Positions 50,890-64,000 of a DNA stretch of 64,000 bases are shown in pieces. The notes under the pieces are model-generated. The model searched no databases, was not told where the DNA came from, and was given only the letters and a program-made list of their open reading frames with translations. This DNA is from Odontesthes bonariensis (Eukaryota; Chordata; Actinopteri; Atheriniformes; Atherinopsidae). The DNA lies in NCBI RefSeq assembly GCF_027942865.1, contig NC_134508.1:37073466-37137465 (forward strand), written 5' to 3'. How positions within the stretch are numbered: position 1 is the stretch's first letter; the number at the start of each line of letters is the position of its first letter. Both the position numbers and the translations under genes were made by a program.

Positions 50890-50986
50890 TTATAAGAACA
50901 AAATAAACAACTTAAAAATTAACTTTAGTAAATTGTAATTTTGACAAGCTAAAGCAACACTGGATATATTTATTGTACCTTCAAAC

Positions 50987-51110
50987 TAGGGGTGTGCAAA
51001 ATAATCGTCATGACGATGCATCGCGATTCTAATTTTCGCGATCTACTGCATCGATTCTTGACGCCAAGTATCGATTTTTTATTTTATTTATTTATTTTTA
51101 TTTATTTATT
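50987..51110 (+). mobile_element. Left end of a hAT-like element (truncated)
   Basis: Starts TAGGGGTGTGCAAAATAATC, a terminus type common to fish hAT elements, then ATCGTCATGACGAT (a 14-bp perfect palindrome at 51004-51017), GCATCGCGATT and an ATTT-rich stretch. No matching right terminus or target duplication was found downstream, so only one end is supported. Confidence 0.55.
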
Positions 51111-51394
51111 TTTTTGGCTTTTTATGCCTTTAATGATAGGACCACACTTGAGCGCCCATGGGCTGAGTTAGCGCAGTTCACGACTTAGGTTTCCAGCCCT
51201 GCACCACATAAGAAGGTCTGTCTACGGGTCAACCGTCTATAGGTCTACGAGACATAATTGTGTCAAGGCACAGATCTGAAGGAGGATATAGCCGCCCAGC
51301 TAAACTGAGTACTGAGTACCTTAGAGGGAAAAGGCTTTGATCAGACAGGAAACCAACAAGCCAATGGTGGAAAAAGATAAACTAGTAGTGCAGT

Positions 51395-52040
51395 ACTCCA
51401 CCAACCAGGTAGAGTCAGAGTGGTCAGGCATTCATCACTATGCTTATTGTAAGTCTGAATGATTCAGACCATGAGGTGATATTTTCTAATTTGATTAAAC
51501 ATACCTTCATTAAAAGTATTTTGAACTCTTGCCACATTCCCAACAGCATTTATGCAGGAGACCAGGCACTGATACCCTGACATCCCTTCATTGGTACCAT
51601 TTCATCGTTAAACATGGAGGTGGAAGTATTATTTAGCTTTGTTTCATGTTTTTCCATGAAATGGGCTGGGAAGGTAAAGACTAACAAAAAAAATGCAAAG
51701 AGCAGTTCTGTGAAAAATCTACATTTTAACAAAACAACTACTCTAAGCAAACCACAAAGAAAACATGTGCGGCTTCGGAAAAACTCACAATGAATGGAAT
51801 GAGCGAGCTAGAGTCTAAACTCATCTCTGGAAAGATATTAAAAAGCAAACATAAGAAATTCCAAGATGCAATTGAAAGTTACTACTAAGAGGAATGGGTA
51901 AAACATGGAGGAGTGGCAAGTTTATCCACTATCGAGATGACTTGTGGCTGCCAAAAGGTGCTATAACTAAGCTCTAAGTGAAGGGTTCGAATACTTATGT
52001 AAATGCAATATTTCAGGCCTTCGTAAAAATTCCAACAATG
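51395..52040 (+). mobile_element. Fragmented Tc1-like transposon relic
   Basis: Scattered phrases of a teleost Tc1-type element in the right order: TCCACCAACCAGGTAGAGT, CATGGAGGTGGAAGTATTAT (encoding the HGGGS-type motif), AGAGGAATGGGTAAAAC, GCTGCCAAAAGGTGC and GAATACTTATGTAAATGCAA. The frame is destroyed and large parts are missing or replaced. Confidence 0.55.
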
Positions 52041-54731
52041 GCAATGTTTAAACTGACAATATTCTGATAGATCTTATTCTACATAAGACAATACTTATAG
52101 TGTTTACAGAAGGTTCATAAAGGATATTCGGTCTTGTTAATTGGGAATAGCTTTCTTGTGCTGAAAGTTACAGTACTTCACCCCCCCACAAACAAAAACT
52201 AACAAAAAAAACCCCCTAAAAATGCTGAATGCTCTGCCAGGAACTGGTTTTAACAGTAGAAACAGTAATATTGGTGATTTCCATCAGTATTTCATGAGTT
52301 TAACATGTCTAGCTGCCTAATCTCCTGCCAGGGAACTATTGCTCCCATTTTGGGACATAGCCTGTATTTATTAACATTGGAATAAGGTTGTATAGTCATT
52401 GCCTGTGGTAACGCTATTTCGGAAACAATGTGCCTTTTTGTGTTGTTGAAGGCAGGACAAGTCATCCAGAGCTCTTTTGGGACAGTTGGTCATCCGAATT
52501 CAATTTTCTGAAGTTTAAAGAATTGTTAGAAGCATTGCATTTCACTGTAAAGTATATAGGATTTTTGAGAGGAGATTGTTCAAACATAGCTCTAAAATGC
52601 CATCTCATGGTCTGATGTCCCCAGGCTAGATTTGCAATAAATACCCTGAACCAAAGAAGAGCTTAAAAATACATGGCTCTCTCCATGTTTTTTCCACAAC
52701 ACTTGATGACAAGCTCATACAAATAAACTGTAAAGACAGACTTTGCAAATTCTTCAGAATTCAGAACAGAAGGACACTGACATTGACACAGACATGCTCC
52801 AAATGAACATGTTTACTTTTAAATAGACATACCCTGCGGAGTCTCATTTGCTTTAACCTTTATTTTAGCAACTTCAAATGGGGGCTGCCTCTGTTTGCCC
52901 TTTTGTTGCTGAGGTTATGTTTTCCAGGACTCACAACATGAGAGGCTCAGTTGTGCTACTGGGTTGGATCTTAGTATTTATAGCAAACTAAAAACTCTAA
53001 CAGTCTGTCAGAGCAGGCAGGGACATTCAAATAAGGGTATGTATCCTTGCTCAAAGCCATTCAGCAAAGCTGGTTATCAGAGCCACCAATAATAATATCT
53101 CCAACCATCTCTTCTTCTAACCAACGTGTTGGTCTAACCTATTGTGTTTCATTTGGTCTGCAGCCCCATCTACCTGCATAATGCTTAAAGCACAGGGTGA
53201 CGTTTAAACAGCATTTCCATTTAAACTTCAGCAGCGTTTTTCTAAGTTTGCTATTTTAGATTCCGACTGTATGAATTGATATACAGCAGTCCTTTATCTT
53301 TAACTCTCGGATCTACAGTTTCTGTTTTTTTTTGTTATGCACTTACACAGTACACATACAAGATCTTTTTAAGAATTTCCCAGCAGGTGTTTCACGACAC
53401 CTGCAGCACTTACACGTTTGACAATAATTGCCACTATGAGTGTCAGCTTTTGTTTTTTTTTTCTTATGCTTTGACTTGTCTGGAAATCCACCTTGTGACT
53501 CGATGAACTAAAGCCAAATCCTTGCATCTTACTCTTACTTTTTTTTATATGTTGCATTCATTTCTACTTACTTAAAGTCCACTTGGTAGTAAACTGTTCC
53601 TAATATATCAAATCTATTTATAGGCCCAGAGTGTAATGCTAATTTATTTTATGATTTAAGTATTAACAACCAGCACCCATCTTCATTTTTTTTTTCCAAA
53701 TATTCATCATCTCCATCTGTGTTTATCTCATGTGCTTAACCACAACTTAAAAGTCCAATAGCACAAAGGGACGAATAAACATGAACCTTTTCCGCAGTGA
53801 CCTCACTGCATCTGCTAGCAATTCTGACTCTTCACTGTGCACTGAACCACCTCATTAATTATCACAGCAGGTGGAGGGAGAGCAGTGTGGATTAGATGGT
53901 TCCAAGCACCTGTTCTGTAGCTTTTGTTGGACAAAAATGGTGTGGATACACATTACACCTGTGTTTGGATATATACTGGTATGATGTAAAAATACCTCAA
54001 TTAGCCTTGAGGTCCAGTTTCATAGACATTGACAAGCTAATTAATAGGCATAATACATATATACACACACATATACACATATGTAGATTGATTAAGACAC
54101 AGTACACGCAAACATAATTCAACAGAGGATGTGTTACCTCCAGCAAAATATCAAGCATCGGTTTAGTCAACCAGTGGTGTAGTCTACGTTGAACGCAGGT
54201 ATACGGCGTATACCCACCTCTTTTTTGGGGGGATTTCCGTATACCCACCTAAAATGCTCAGTATACCCACCTAAAATTCGTTTTTCAATATTTAGAATAG
54301 TACAGCCACGTTTCATCAACTACCACTTTTCATGGAAGCCTTGTTATAATTTAACAATACAACGACAACACTTCAGAATTGCATTCATTCGGAAATTGCG
54401 GCAGTCAGTCAATCTCCAACCAATCAGACGCGTTTTTTATGTCTCGCTGTCAGCCAAAACAAAAATCTATCATGGGGTGCGTACGTAGGTGCTTAGTGGC
54501 TAAGGAAAGGACTTTGTAAAGTCGAGGCTTCTACGAAAAGTCATTGTACATCTGGAATGGGCTGATACGATATGTTCTCCATGTTCTCACCATTCTGATC
54601 AGATTATGGAATTATCATCTCATCCTCTCAACCCGAGAGTTTGCATTTCCAGGGCACACTTTTCCATGGCTGTTGACAGGTATGGTAGTGATTTATTAAC
54701 ACGTTGTCTAACTTTCGTGAACATATTATAG

Positions 54732-55005
54732 TGACTTCACGGAGGCTCTGAGACCGGCGGTTGCCGAACGGCTCTTTATTAAGTTATTACAAGCAGTACA
54801 ATCGCAGAACACGGGTGACTCTCAGTCCTGCTCCGCAACCAGCCCCAGGAGAACACCAGACCTGCACACAGACTGGCCCACGCCCACTCCTCTCCCCCAA
54901 TCACCAGCCCACACCTGAGTGACATGACCTGCGGTCCAGTGATTGACAGGGAGAGGAGGAAACAAGCCAGTCCGTGTGCTTTTACCCTTATTCTGGGTCG
55001 TTACA
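54732..55005 (-). mobile_element. Possible solo LTR inside the hAT element
   Basis: 274 bp that on the minus strand begins TGTAACGACCC and ends GTGAAGTCA, satisfying the TG...CA rule. It contains AATAAA (54775-54780 on the plus strand as TTTATT) near its 3' end, as retroviral-type LTRs do, and is GC-rich relative to the element around it. No clear 4-6 bp target duplication was found, so the limits and the LTR call are tentative. Confidence 0.45.
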
Positions 55006-55159
55006 ATATATTATTATTATGATGATGATCATTATTATTTGAAAAGCCTCAATGCGTGATGAAAACATGCCAGTGAATTTCGCTAGGTAGCCGACCGCGA
55101 GCTGCCAGGTTAAACAAAGCAGCAGCGTTCCAGGTTTTTAGTTGGGGACGACGAGGATC

Positions 55160-55234
55160 ATGGCCAGGCGCAAGGGACAGCAAGACCTTAGGAACTTTTT
55201 TAATAAGGTTGCCCGACCTGACGTTTCCGAAAGT
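55160..55234 (+). pseudogene. Possible hAT transposase first exon remnant
   Basis: An ATG frame reading MARRKGQQDLRNFFNKVARP then DVSE, followed by a good splice donor (GAAA|GTAAGT). Basic starts followed by a short aromatic motif (here LRNFF) are common at the N-termini of hAT-type transposases. No later exon was found in the element. Weak but positionally sensible. Confidence 0.3.
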
Positions 55235-58200
55235 AAGTTGAGTCAAAAACATAATTCACGCTTTTTATGAGACTAGTATTGCTACCAAGTTACCCTTCTA
55301 GGTTGTTTAATTTGTGGACATAACACGGCAATAACACAGGCTAGTCATGCTGTAGTCTAGCTTTCGTTCTTCTCTCAATACTAGCAAGCTAGCTACTCTG
55401 ATCCACGTTTGCTTACTTAGTTTAAAATTCTAGACGTTTGTTTATCTGGGATTCTTCTTTGGGAATAACTCCTAATCGCCATACCTGTCTGTATATGGTC
55501 TACATGATGATATGTACAGTGGCTGTCTGGATTAAGTAATTTATCTATCATAAACTAAACTTTATTTACTAGCCAGAACCATGCTATCTCCATGGTATGC
55601 ATGGATGGGGAGATGTATCTGTACTTAAACAATGGTAATTACATTATCTACTACACTGTTACTGCGATATAATGTCAGATGCAAAAACCTTTAGTGCATG
55701 TGATGAGTTTACAAAACAGGCTATATTTCTAAAGGCCTACATTTAAAAATCAGTTAATTTCATTTTGTTTGGGCTTGACTTGCTGTAGGCCTACTTGATA
55801 GTAACATTTTCGATTGTCATAGATGAAAATGCTAAAAAATTAAACTTTACATTGGCCTATTTTTTGTCATAGCTTTTAGAGGGCTTTTCATCTGAACTGT
55901 GTTATGTCATAGTATTGTAGTACTATGGTACTTATTACTTTTCAATGACTATTACAGCGCGCCACTGGAGGTATGGCGTGCATTAAGGGGCTACTATTGG
56001 TTCCGAGGGGTCCCGAGTCCCAACCCCTAGTTTGGTACCACGGGCCAATGACTGGCCAACTATACAGTATAGCCACCTCAAAAAGGTAGACTACACCACT
56101 GTAGTCAACCATAATGATTCTTCTACCATGACATATCTACATTTGCCACCTGTCTGCTTGGAGTTTAAGAAAAAAGGATTGAATGAATGCTTCAGATACA
56201 TGAATGAAATAAATGACAGACATGTCGCTGCAGGGAGTGAGAAGTGTTATTTCTGTGTCATAATCCTGCTCCTCTCAGTTCTACCATCACCAGAAGATCA
56301 CAGCTACGATGTGGAAATGAAAATACAGTATTGTAGATATAAATCTAAAGTATACATATGTAGAAAGTGGATCGAGAATTTAAATTAAATCTAAATTCCA
56401 TCTAAAGAATTTCAAACATGATGCCATGATCATGACTTCAGACTAGCTTTGCTCCTGGTCTCGATGCACCATAATTATCAGTATTTCACACATTCATGCA
56501 TCAAAACTGCTGAAATATTCAAAGGAATTATGTTAAGTGGAAACCATATTAACACAGTGTTTTGGCTTTCAATAAAGCCAATGTAAGAACTTTTACTGCA
56601 CCATTATTTGTGTCAAGTTTAAAAAAGGCAATTTAAGTTAAGACCCCAGTTAATTAATATGAGTTAGAATTTAAAGCAATCGGAGTGGAATTTAGCTCGG
56701 CAAGGCCAAAATCTGATTGACTTCAAAACATTTAAAGGAATAAAAAGGCTACAGAAACCTCTTTAAAATGGCCTTGTATAGTAAAAGTTAGCTACTAAGA
56801 CACTGTATGTTGAAACTAAATAAATGATTTAATACATACATATATACATACACATAATGTATATATCTGAGGGTGTGTGTGTGTGTTTAAAAGTAACTGA
56901 GCAGCAGTTTCAGTCTGCTCAATCTGTCCTTTTAGATGACTAGAAATACTGCTGCTGATGAAAATTAAAAATACATTATTCAAAGTAAATTATGAAATGG
57001 TAAATTCTTTGATTGTCAATCATAGAACAAAGAGGTTAGTATCTAATCTAAACACACTAGCTTGTTTGGTCAAACACGTGGCTGTCCAGGGACTTGAAAA
57101 GTAATGCTCATTTCCATGTAAGAAAAATTTTGATTGTTTTTGGCATTGCAGTTGTATTGTCTTCATACTGTGTTACTGCACGGAATAAAGCGATTATCAA
57201 TCACAGCTCTGTTATAAATCCCCAAATACTTCATAGTCCAATATGCGCAGACAATGAAAGCGTACACAAACCTCTTCATTCTGAAATGAATTAGCACCGG
57301 CAGAGCGAGAGAGAAAAAGATGTATTTCTAAGCAGGAGCCCATACACAATGCCAAGACAGTGCGCTGGGATAGTTTGAAAAGGGTTTTGCATTTCTCTGT
57401 GAATAGATGATGATGAAAACACCTGCACTTTGCACACTGCCAAGCTGCTACCACCTCACAAACATTTAAAATCCCAAACCTTTTTAAAATGTAACAATCA
57501 TACATTGGTTCATATTCACCTTTATGTTGCTGCAATTAATCGCGGTGGTGTCAAAAGGACAAGGCGGTAATTTTCATAGTGACAGGATCATTCAATGAGA
57601 GAGCAGAGGCAAAAGAAAAGAGGATAGACAGAAGAGCGAGGCAGTAAGAGAGATCATGGCCATGAGTTAATCAGTTTCCCCGCTTATTATTAACTGTCAT
57701 TATCTTTCCTCTTTTCAATCAGTACTTGCTTGTGCTCTGAGGACGTTCTAATAGTGGCACTGGGAAGCTATTATTGATATGTCACCAGCTTGCTCAGTGA
57801 CATCAGATGCTGACAGATCTTGAAACATAATGGCAGATACTTTCCACAAACGCAGCCCTTCATTTTAAGCCCTTTCAAAGCTTTACTTCAGGAAGTTGGC
57901 TTTGTGGGAGTCTCCTAAAAGTGGAGAGAAGCCACAGCATAAGAAAGAAAAAATTACATTGAAAACATTCGATTTATATGAAGAAGTAAACTGCGGCATG
58001 AATATGCGTACTCTAAGGTGCTGTTCACAACATTACCCAAATGTAACATCACATCAAGGCTGCACAGTGCGGGGAACGGGTGCCTCCAGAAGGTTATAAA
58101 TGACTCCAAAACTAAAAGTAAACCAGTTGTCAGCAGCATGAAGTAGGACTGAGTAGATAAAAGATAATCAAACAAGAAGCAGAAGCAAAACTGTTTTAAA

Positions 58201-58581
58201 TACTGCTCAGGGTGGTTAGGTAATTGGAAACAGGTGAGTTCATTTGGAACAAATAGGAGGTGATTGACAAGACGAGAGAAAAACTGAAGACATCTAACTG
58301 ATTGATTTGTTAAACAAAAGAGCAACAGTTATGATGGTAAAAAAAAAAAGGTGGCTCTGTCATTAATGACACAAAATAAATAACAATACTTTTTTAGGCT
58401 TTTTATGACTATAGTAGAAATACATTCCTTGTATCATATTTCTACACAGGATAAAAAAAAATAATATATGTTTAAATAAAAAAACCATAATAGCAACATT
58501 TTCAGGCTCAAAGAATTTAAAATCATATCATCAAAAATCCCTGAGTTTAGTAACCTTGTTTACTTTACACTGAAAAAAAAC

Positions 58582-58712
58582 CCATCCATCCATCCATTCT
58601 CTGCATCTAACGTGCACTTTTTTGGACGGTTGGAGGAGATCGGAGTACCCAGAGAGAACTCACGCATGCACGGGGAGAATATGCAAACTCAGAACAGAAA
58701 TGCCACCACAAA
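58582..58712 (-). repeat. Third, shorter copy of the CCATC-tailed teleost repeat
   Basis: CCATCCATCCATTCTCTGC joins directly to GGAGTACCCAGAGAGAAC, CACGGGGAGAATATGCAAAC and CAGAAATGCCACCAC. These are parts of the same repeat as at 8330 with the middle deleted. Confidence 0.6.
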
Positions 58713-61483
58713 ACCCTGCAGCCCATGACAGTATTGTGCAGAGATGAAGTAAGACTAAGAAATATCAGAGAAAGGCCACGCGGAACATTTGCTACTAGAT
58801 GCAGCCTCGATCACTTGGTCCACTTTCTTTGCAAGTTGTGATTGAGACATGCTTGCAATGATACAGCTCATTTTTCAACAAGCCCTCAGGCAGCTTCATG
58901 AACAGAGACTAAATGAGTTTCATCAAAAAGCAAAGGGAGCCGTTTGAAGTTGAAGTTACATAACAGGGCCAAAGCAGCAACACTCAAGCAAATACTTACA
59001 AACCTAATAATGAGCTTTTATATGCAGCATGACTGAAGACAATAGCATAAATAGAACAAATAGAGACAGTTTAAATGTAATATTTATGCTTATGTCTTAT
59101 CTGTAATACTATACAAGCAATATATAAAATATGAATGATGCCACAATTATTACCTTTTGCATTGTCAGCGTTCTTGTTGCAATCTGGCATAAACTAGCAG
59201 CTACTGTATGTTTAGTTTTGATTGCTTCAAGACATCTTCTACTTTGTGTGCCATTTACTGATGCAACCTTATGCTGCAAGTAAACATTTTTGTTTTGTTT
59301 AAGGACCATGGTTAAGACTTCAAATGACCTTGAGGCGACTCTCCTTTGAAAACCTTTTCTCGATACCTGTCCGCAGTTGTTTACAAGGTCACTTGGACGA
59401 GCCACAATCAGAACCAGTGTAAATTCACAAGATTAAATGATTTCTTTCACATGTTCTGGATTGGCAGACTTGACTTTACATCTCGTATTACTCCGGTGTA
59501 TACACTGCATCTGTTTGACCGTTTGATTTACAGCTAATGATTGAAAGTGAAGTAAGATTTCGTTAAGACATTCTTTGCTAGATGTAGCAGTAAATTCTCT
59601 CCAGGGGCTTAGTGGGACACACAGTGACACACATATTTCATCTTATCCAAACTAATTCCATGCTCAGAGAGAACTAGGAATCTTTAAGAGCCCTCACACT
59701 CATGGTTTTTGATGCAGGTGTTTTCCCTTGTACTGGATAATTAAACATATTCTCAAGGCAGAGGGGGGGAGCAAAAACTGCTTGATTAACACCAGACTAT
59801 CTTGTTAGGTTTGTTTTATCCATTTGTTTTCAATTCAAATTTTACCGTCATATTATGAAATAATGATAATTGAGTTTAGTTACTACTGTAATCCTCCAGC
59901 AGATTGCTGATTTACCCAGCTGAACGACTGAATGACTCAGAACCTGACCTGTGTGGGTGGGAAATTTTAGAAATATTCTGGGTTCTGTAGTTTCTCTATG
60001 ATCGCTGCTTAGCCGTAGTAATTATTTTTTTCCTTGAAATAGTTATGAATAATCTTAGAGGCAGCCTGATATCTGTGACAAAAGTTCACAAGATCAGTTC
60101 CTTTATGTTCAATACAATGACAACCTACATCACTATATATTTATAATTAAATCCATTCTAAAGCCTTCAATAAGACATCTAACATTTGTCCTTTTGTCAT
60201 CTTTGGTTTTGGATAAAAGGGAGGAGCTAGAGAAGAGTTTGCTTAAAAAAATGCTGATTTGAAATGATAGTAAATCATAGAAAATAATTATTCATATTTT
60301 CATGTGAAAAGTTTAACAAAACACGTAATAGGAGTCATAGGAGGGTGTGAAAATGAGCCAGCTACTAGTGGCTGTCAGTGGTATGGCATGTTAAGGAACT
60401 ACCACATTGGCTTCACATTTCAAACTAGGTGGCTACACCCATCATTGATACAAATCAATAAACCTAACATACTTTCAAATGGGATTCATGGTTTAGTCAG
60501 CACTACAAGATGAATAATTTCCACTTTAACTGCTGGCTTAATATCTGTAAACTTTTGATCTGTAAGCTGCTATTGCAGTAAAACCTTTTATGCATTCAAC
60601 AACGTTATAGAAAATATCTGACTGTATCGTACATTGACGATGTTTTTTCTGCAATCTGCTATTAAAATGGTGGATTCACCAAGAAAACCCATGATATTTT
60701 TAATTTTAGTCACAATTTGCTTGCTGTGTGACTGACAAAGCAAATTATAAGCAAAGTGACTCATCCACAGAAACTTGCTTGCTGACCAGCGGGACCCAGC
60801 CATATCTCTTTTTCTAGATTATGCCTCAGAAAAAAGATCTGAGCTTTAATGGCTTAAGGCTCCATGTGAAATCACAACAGGGGAGAACCTCACTTATCAT
60901 ACCATCAAGCAGGAAGTACGGAAATCCTATTCACCTTGTTTTCACCTCTCACTGAGCTCATAATTGCAGCAGATATGTGTGCTCAGGGTCTGCTGTCCAT
61001 TACAATACACCCATGGATGATGATTAATGGCCCATTGTGAACTAACAGTGAGTGGACCCTCTCAAGCAGCATCCATAAGCTCATATATGCCACCAAACAT
61101 CTGAGCCTATTTACAAGACCTTGTCTTGATCTTCAAAAGTAAGACAAAAGGTTGAGGAAAAAACAAAGTGTGCACTTATATGCCACTGACTACATGCATG
61201 TGTACATTGGAGTGTCTCCAAATGTGCATGGGAGAGGATGTTCATGTCGTTTTAATTAGATTAATTACACTAATGTGTCTGTTTCCTAAATCTGATTGAC
61301 CTTTTTTTTTCATGACAACCATACATGGAAGACTTATTCAGTAATCAGTCACAGGCCAGTCTGTTATCTGTAATCACCTGTAATGACATCAGAATGTATT
61401 CATCGAGTACTGTTGGATACTTGAGACAAGCTGTGAGATCAAAATGCAAATCTAATTTGAAGACTGTTTTTAGAAGAAGATTA

Positions 61484-64000
<2,517 letters not shown>

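Larger units (their letters stand above)
54172..56101. mobile_element. hAT-type element with exact 8-bp target duplication
   Basis: 1930 bp with 16-bp perfect terminal inverted repeats CAGTGGTGTAGTCTAC and flanking 8-bp direct repeats TAGTCAAC (54164-54171 and 56102-56109). Three copies of GTATACCCACCT lie close to the left end (54208, 54239, 54261), typical hAT subterminal repeats. The interior holds a possible solo LTR (54732-55005) and a short exon-like frame at 55160, but no full transposase, so it is non-autonomous or deleted. Confidence 0.9.

Noticed and set aside
56032..56388. 118-codon plus-strand open frame
   Set aside because: It straddles the right boundary of the hAT element and has no recognisable content.

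Overview
The window looks like teleost fish nuclear DNA. It is AT-rich, has long introns with GT-AG splice sites, carries fish-type interspersed repeats (L2 and RTE/Rex3-like LINEs, hAT and Tc1 elements) and holds vertebrate genes that I identified from remembered human proteins; no search was run. Most of the sequence is intronic or intergenic.

Layout. (1) The left edge to about 4.5 kb holds the first coding exon of a dhrs3-type retinal reductase on the minus strand (4318-4512), with a TATA-like box upstream. The rest of that gene lies beyond the left edge. (2) A possible 42-residue single-pass membrane micropeptide gene sits at 6807-6935 (+), with its own poly(A) signal. (3) A four-exon gene at 11021-12730 (+) encodes a 210-residue protein matching CFAP107 (C1orf158), a microtubule inner protein of motile cilia. 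It is split into pieces too short to stand out as ORFs. A near-consensus RFX X-box lies about 150 bp upstream of its start codon. (4) klhdc7a occupies one long coding exon at 14492-16768 (-). (5) The right two thirds, 21620 to beyond 64000, is igsf21 on the minus strand. Six coding exons (61628-61743, 50340-50820, 33978-34063, 31069-31261, 25999-26037, 21620-21696) join in phase to give the C-terminal 329 residues: the second and third Ig-like regions and a hydrophobic C-terminus. Signal-peptide and first-Ig exons lie beyond the right edge.

Mobile DNA is concentrated in the igsf21 introns: a 5'-truncated L2 LINE (about 27585-30031); a longer L2 (about 35000-41753) split by a nested RTE/Rex3-like LINE (37988-41591, opposite strand, 11-bp target duplication); and three hAT-type elements with exact 8-bp target duplications (32921-33487, 45753-46709, 54172-56101). 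The 45753-46709 element carries a rearranged 18S rRNA gene fragment of about 650 bp between its terminal inverted repeats and is the most unusual object here. The 54172-56101 element contains a possible solo LTR and a possible transposase first exon. Two decayed Tc1-like relics lie at about 19114-20438 (intergenic) and 51395-52040 (igsf21 intron).

The host genes do not form a pathway. They are a conserved neighbourhood: relatives of all four lie on human 1p36, as the DHRS3/CFAP107 and IGSF21/KLHDC7A pairs.
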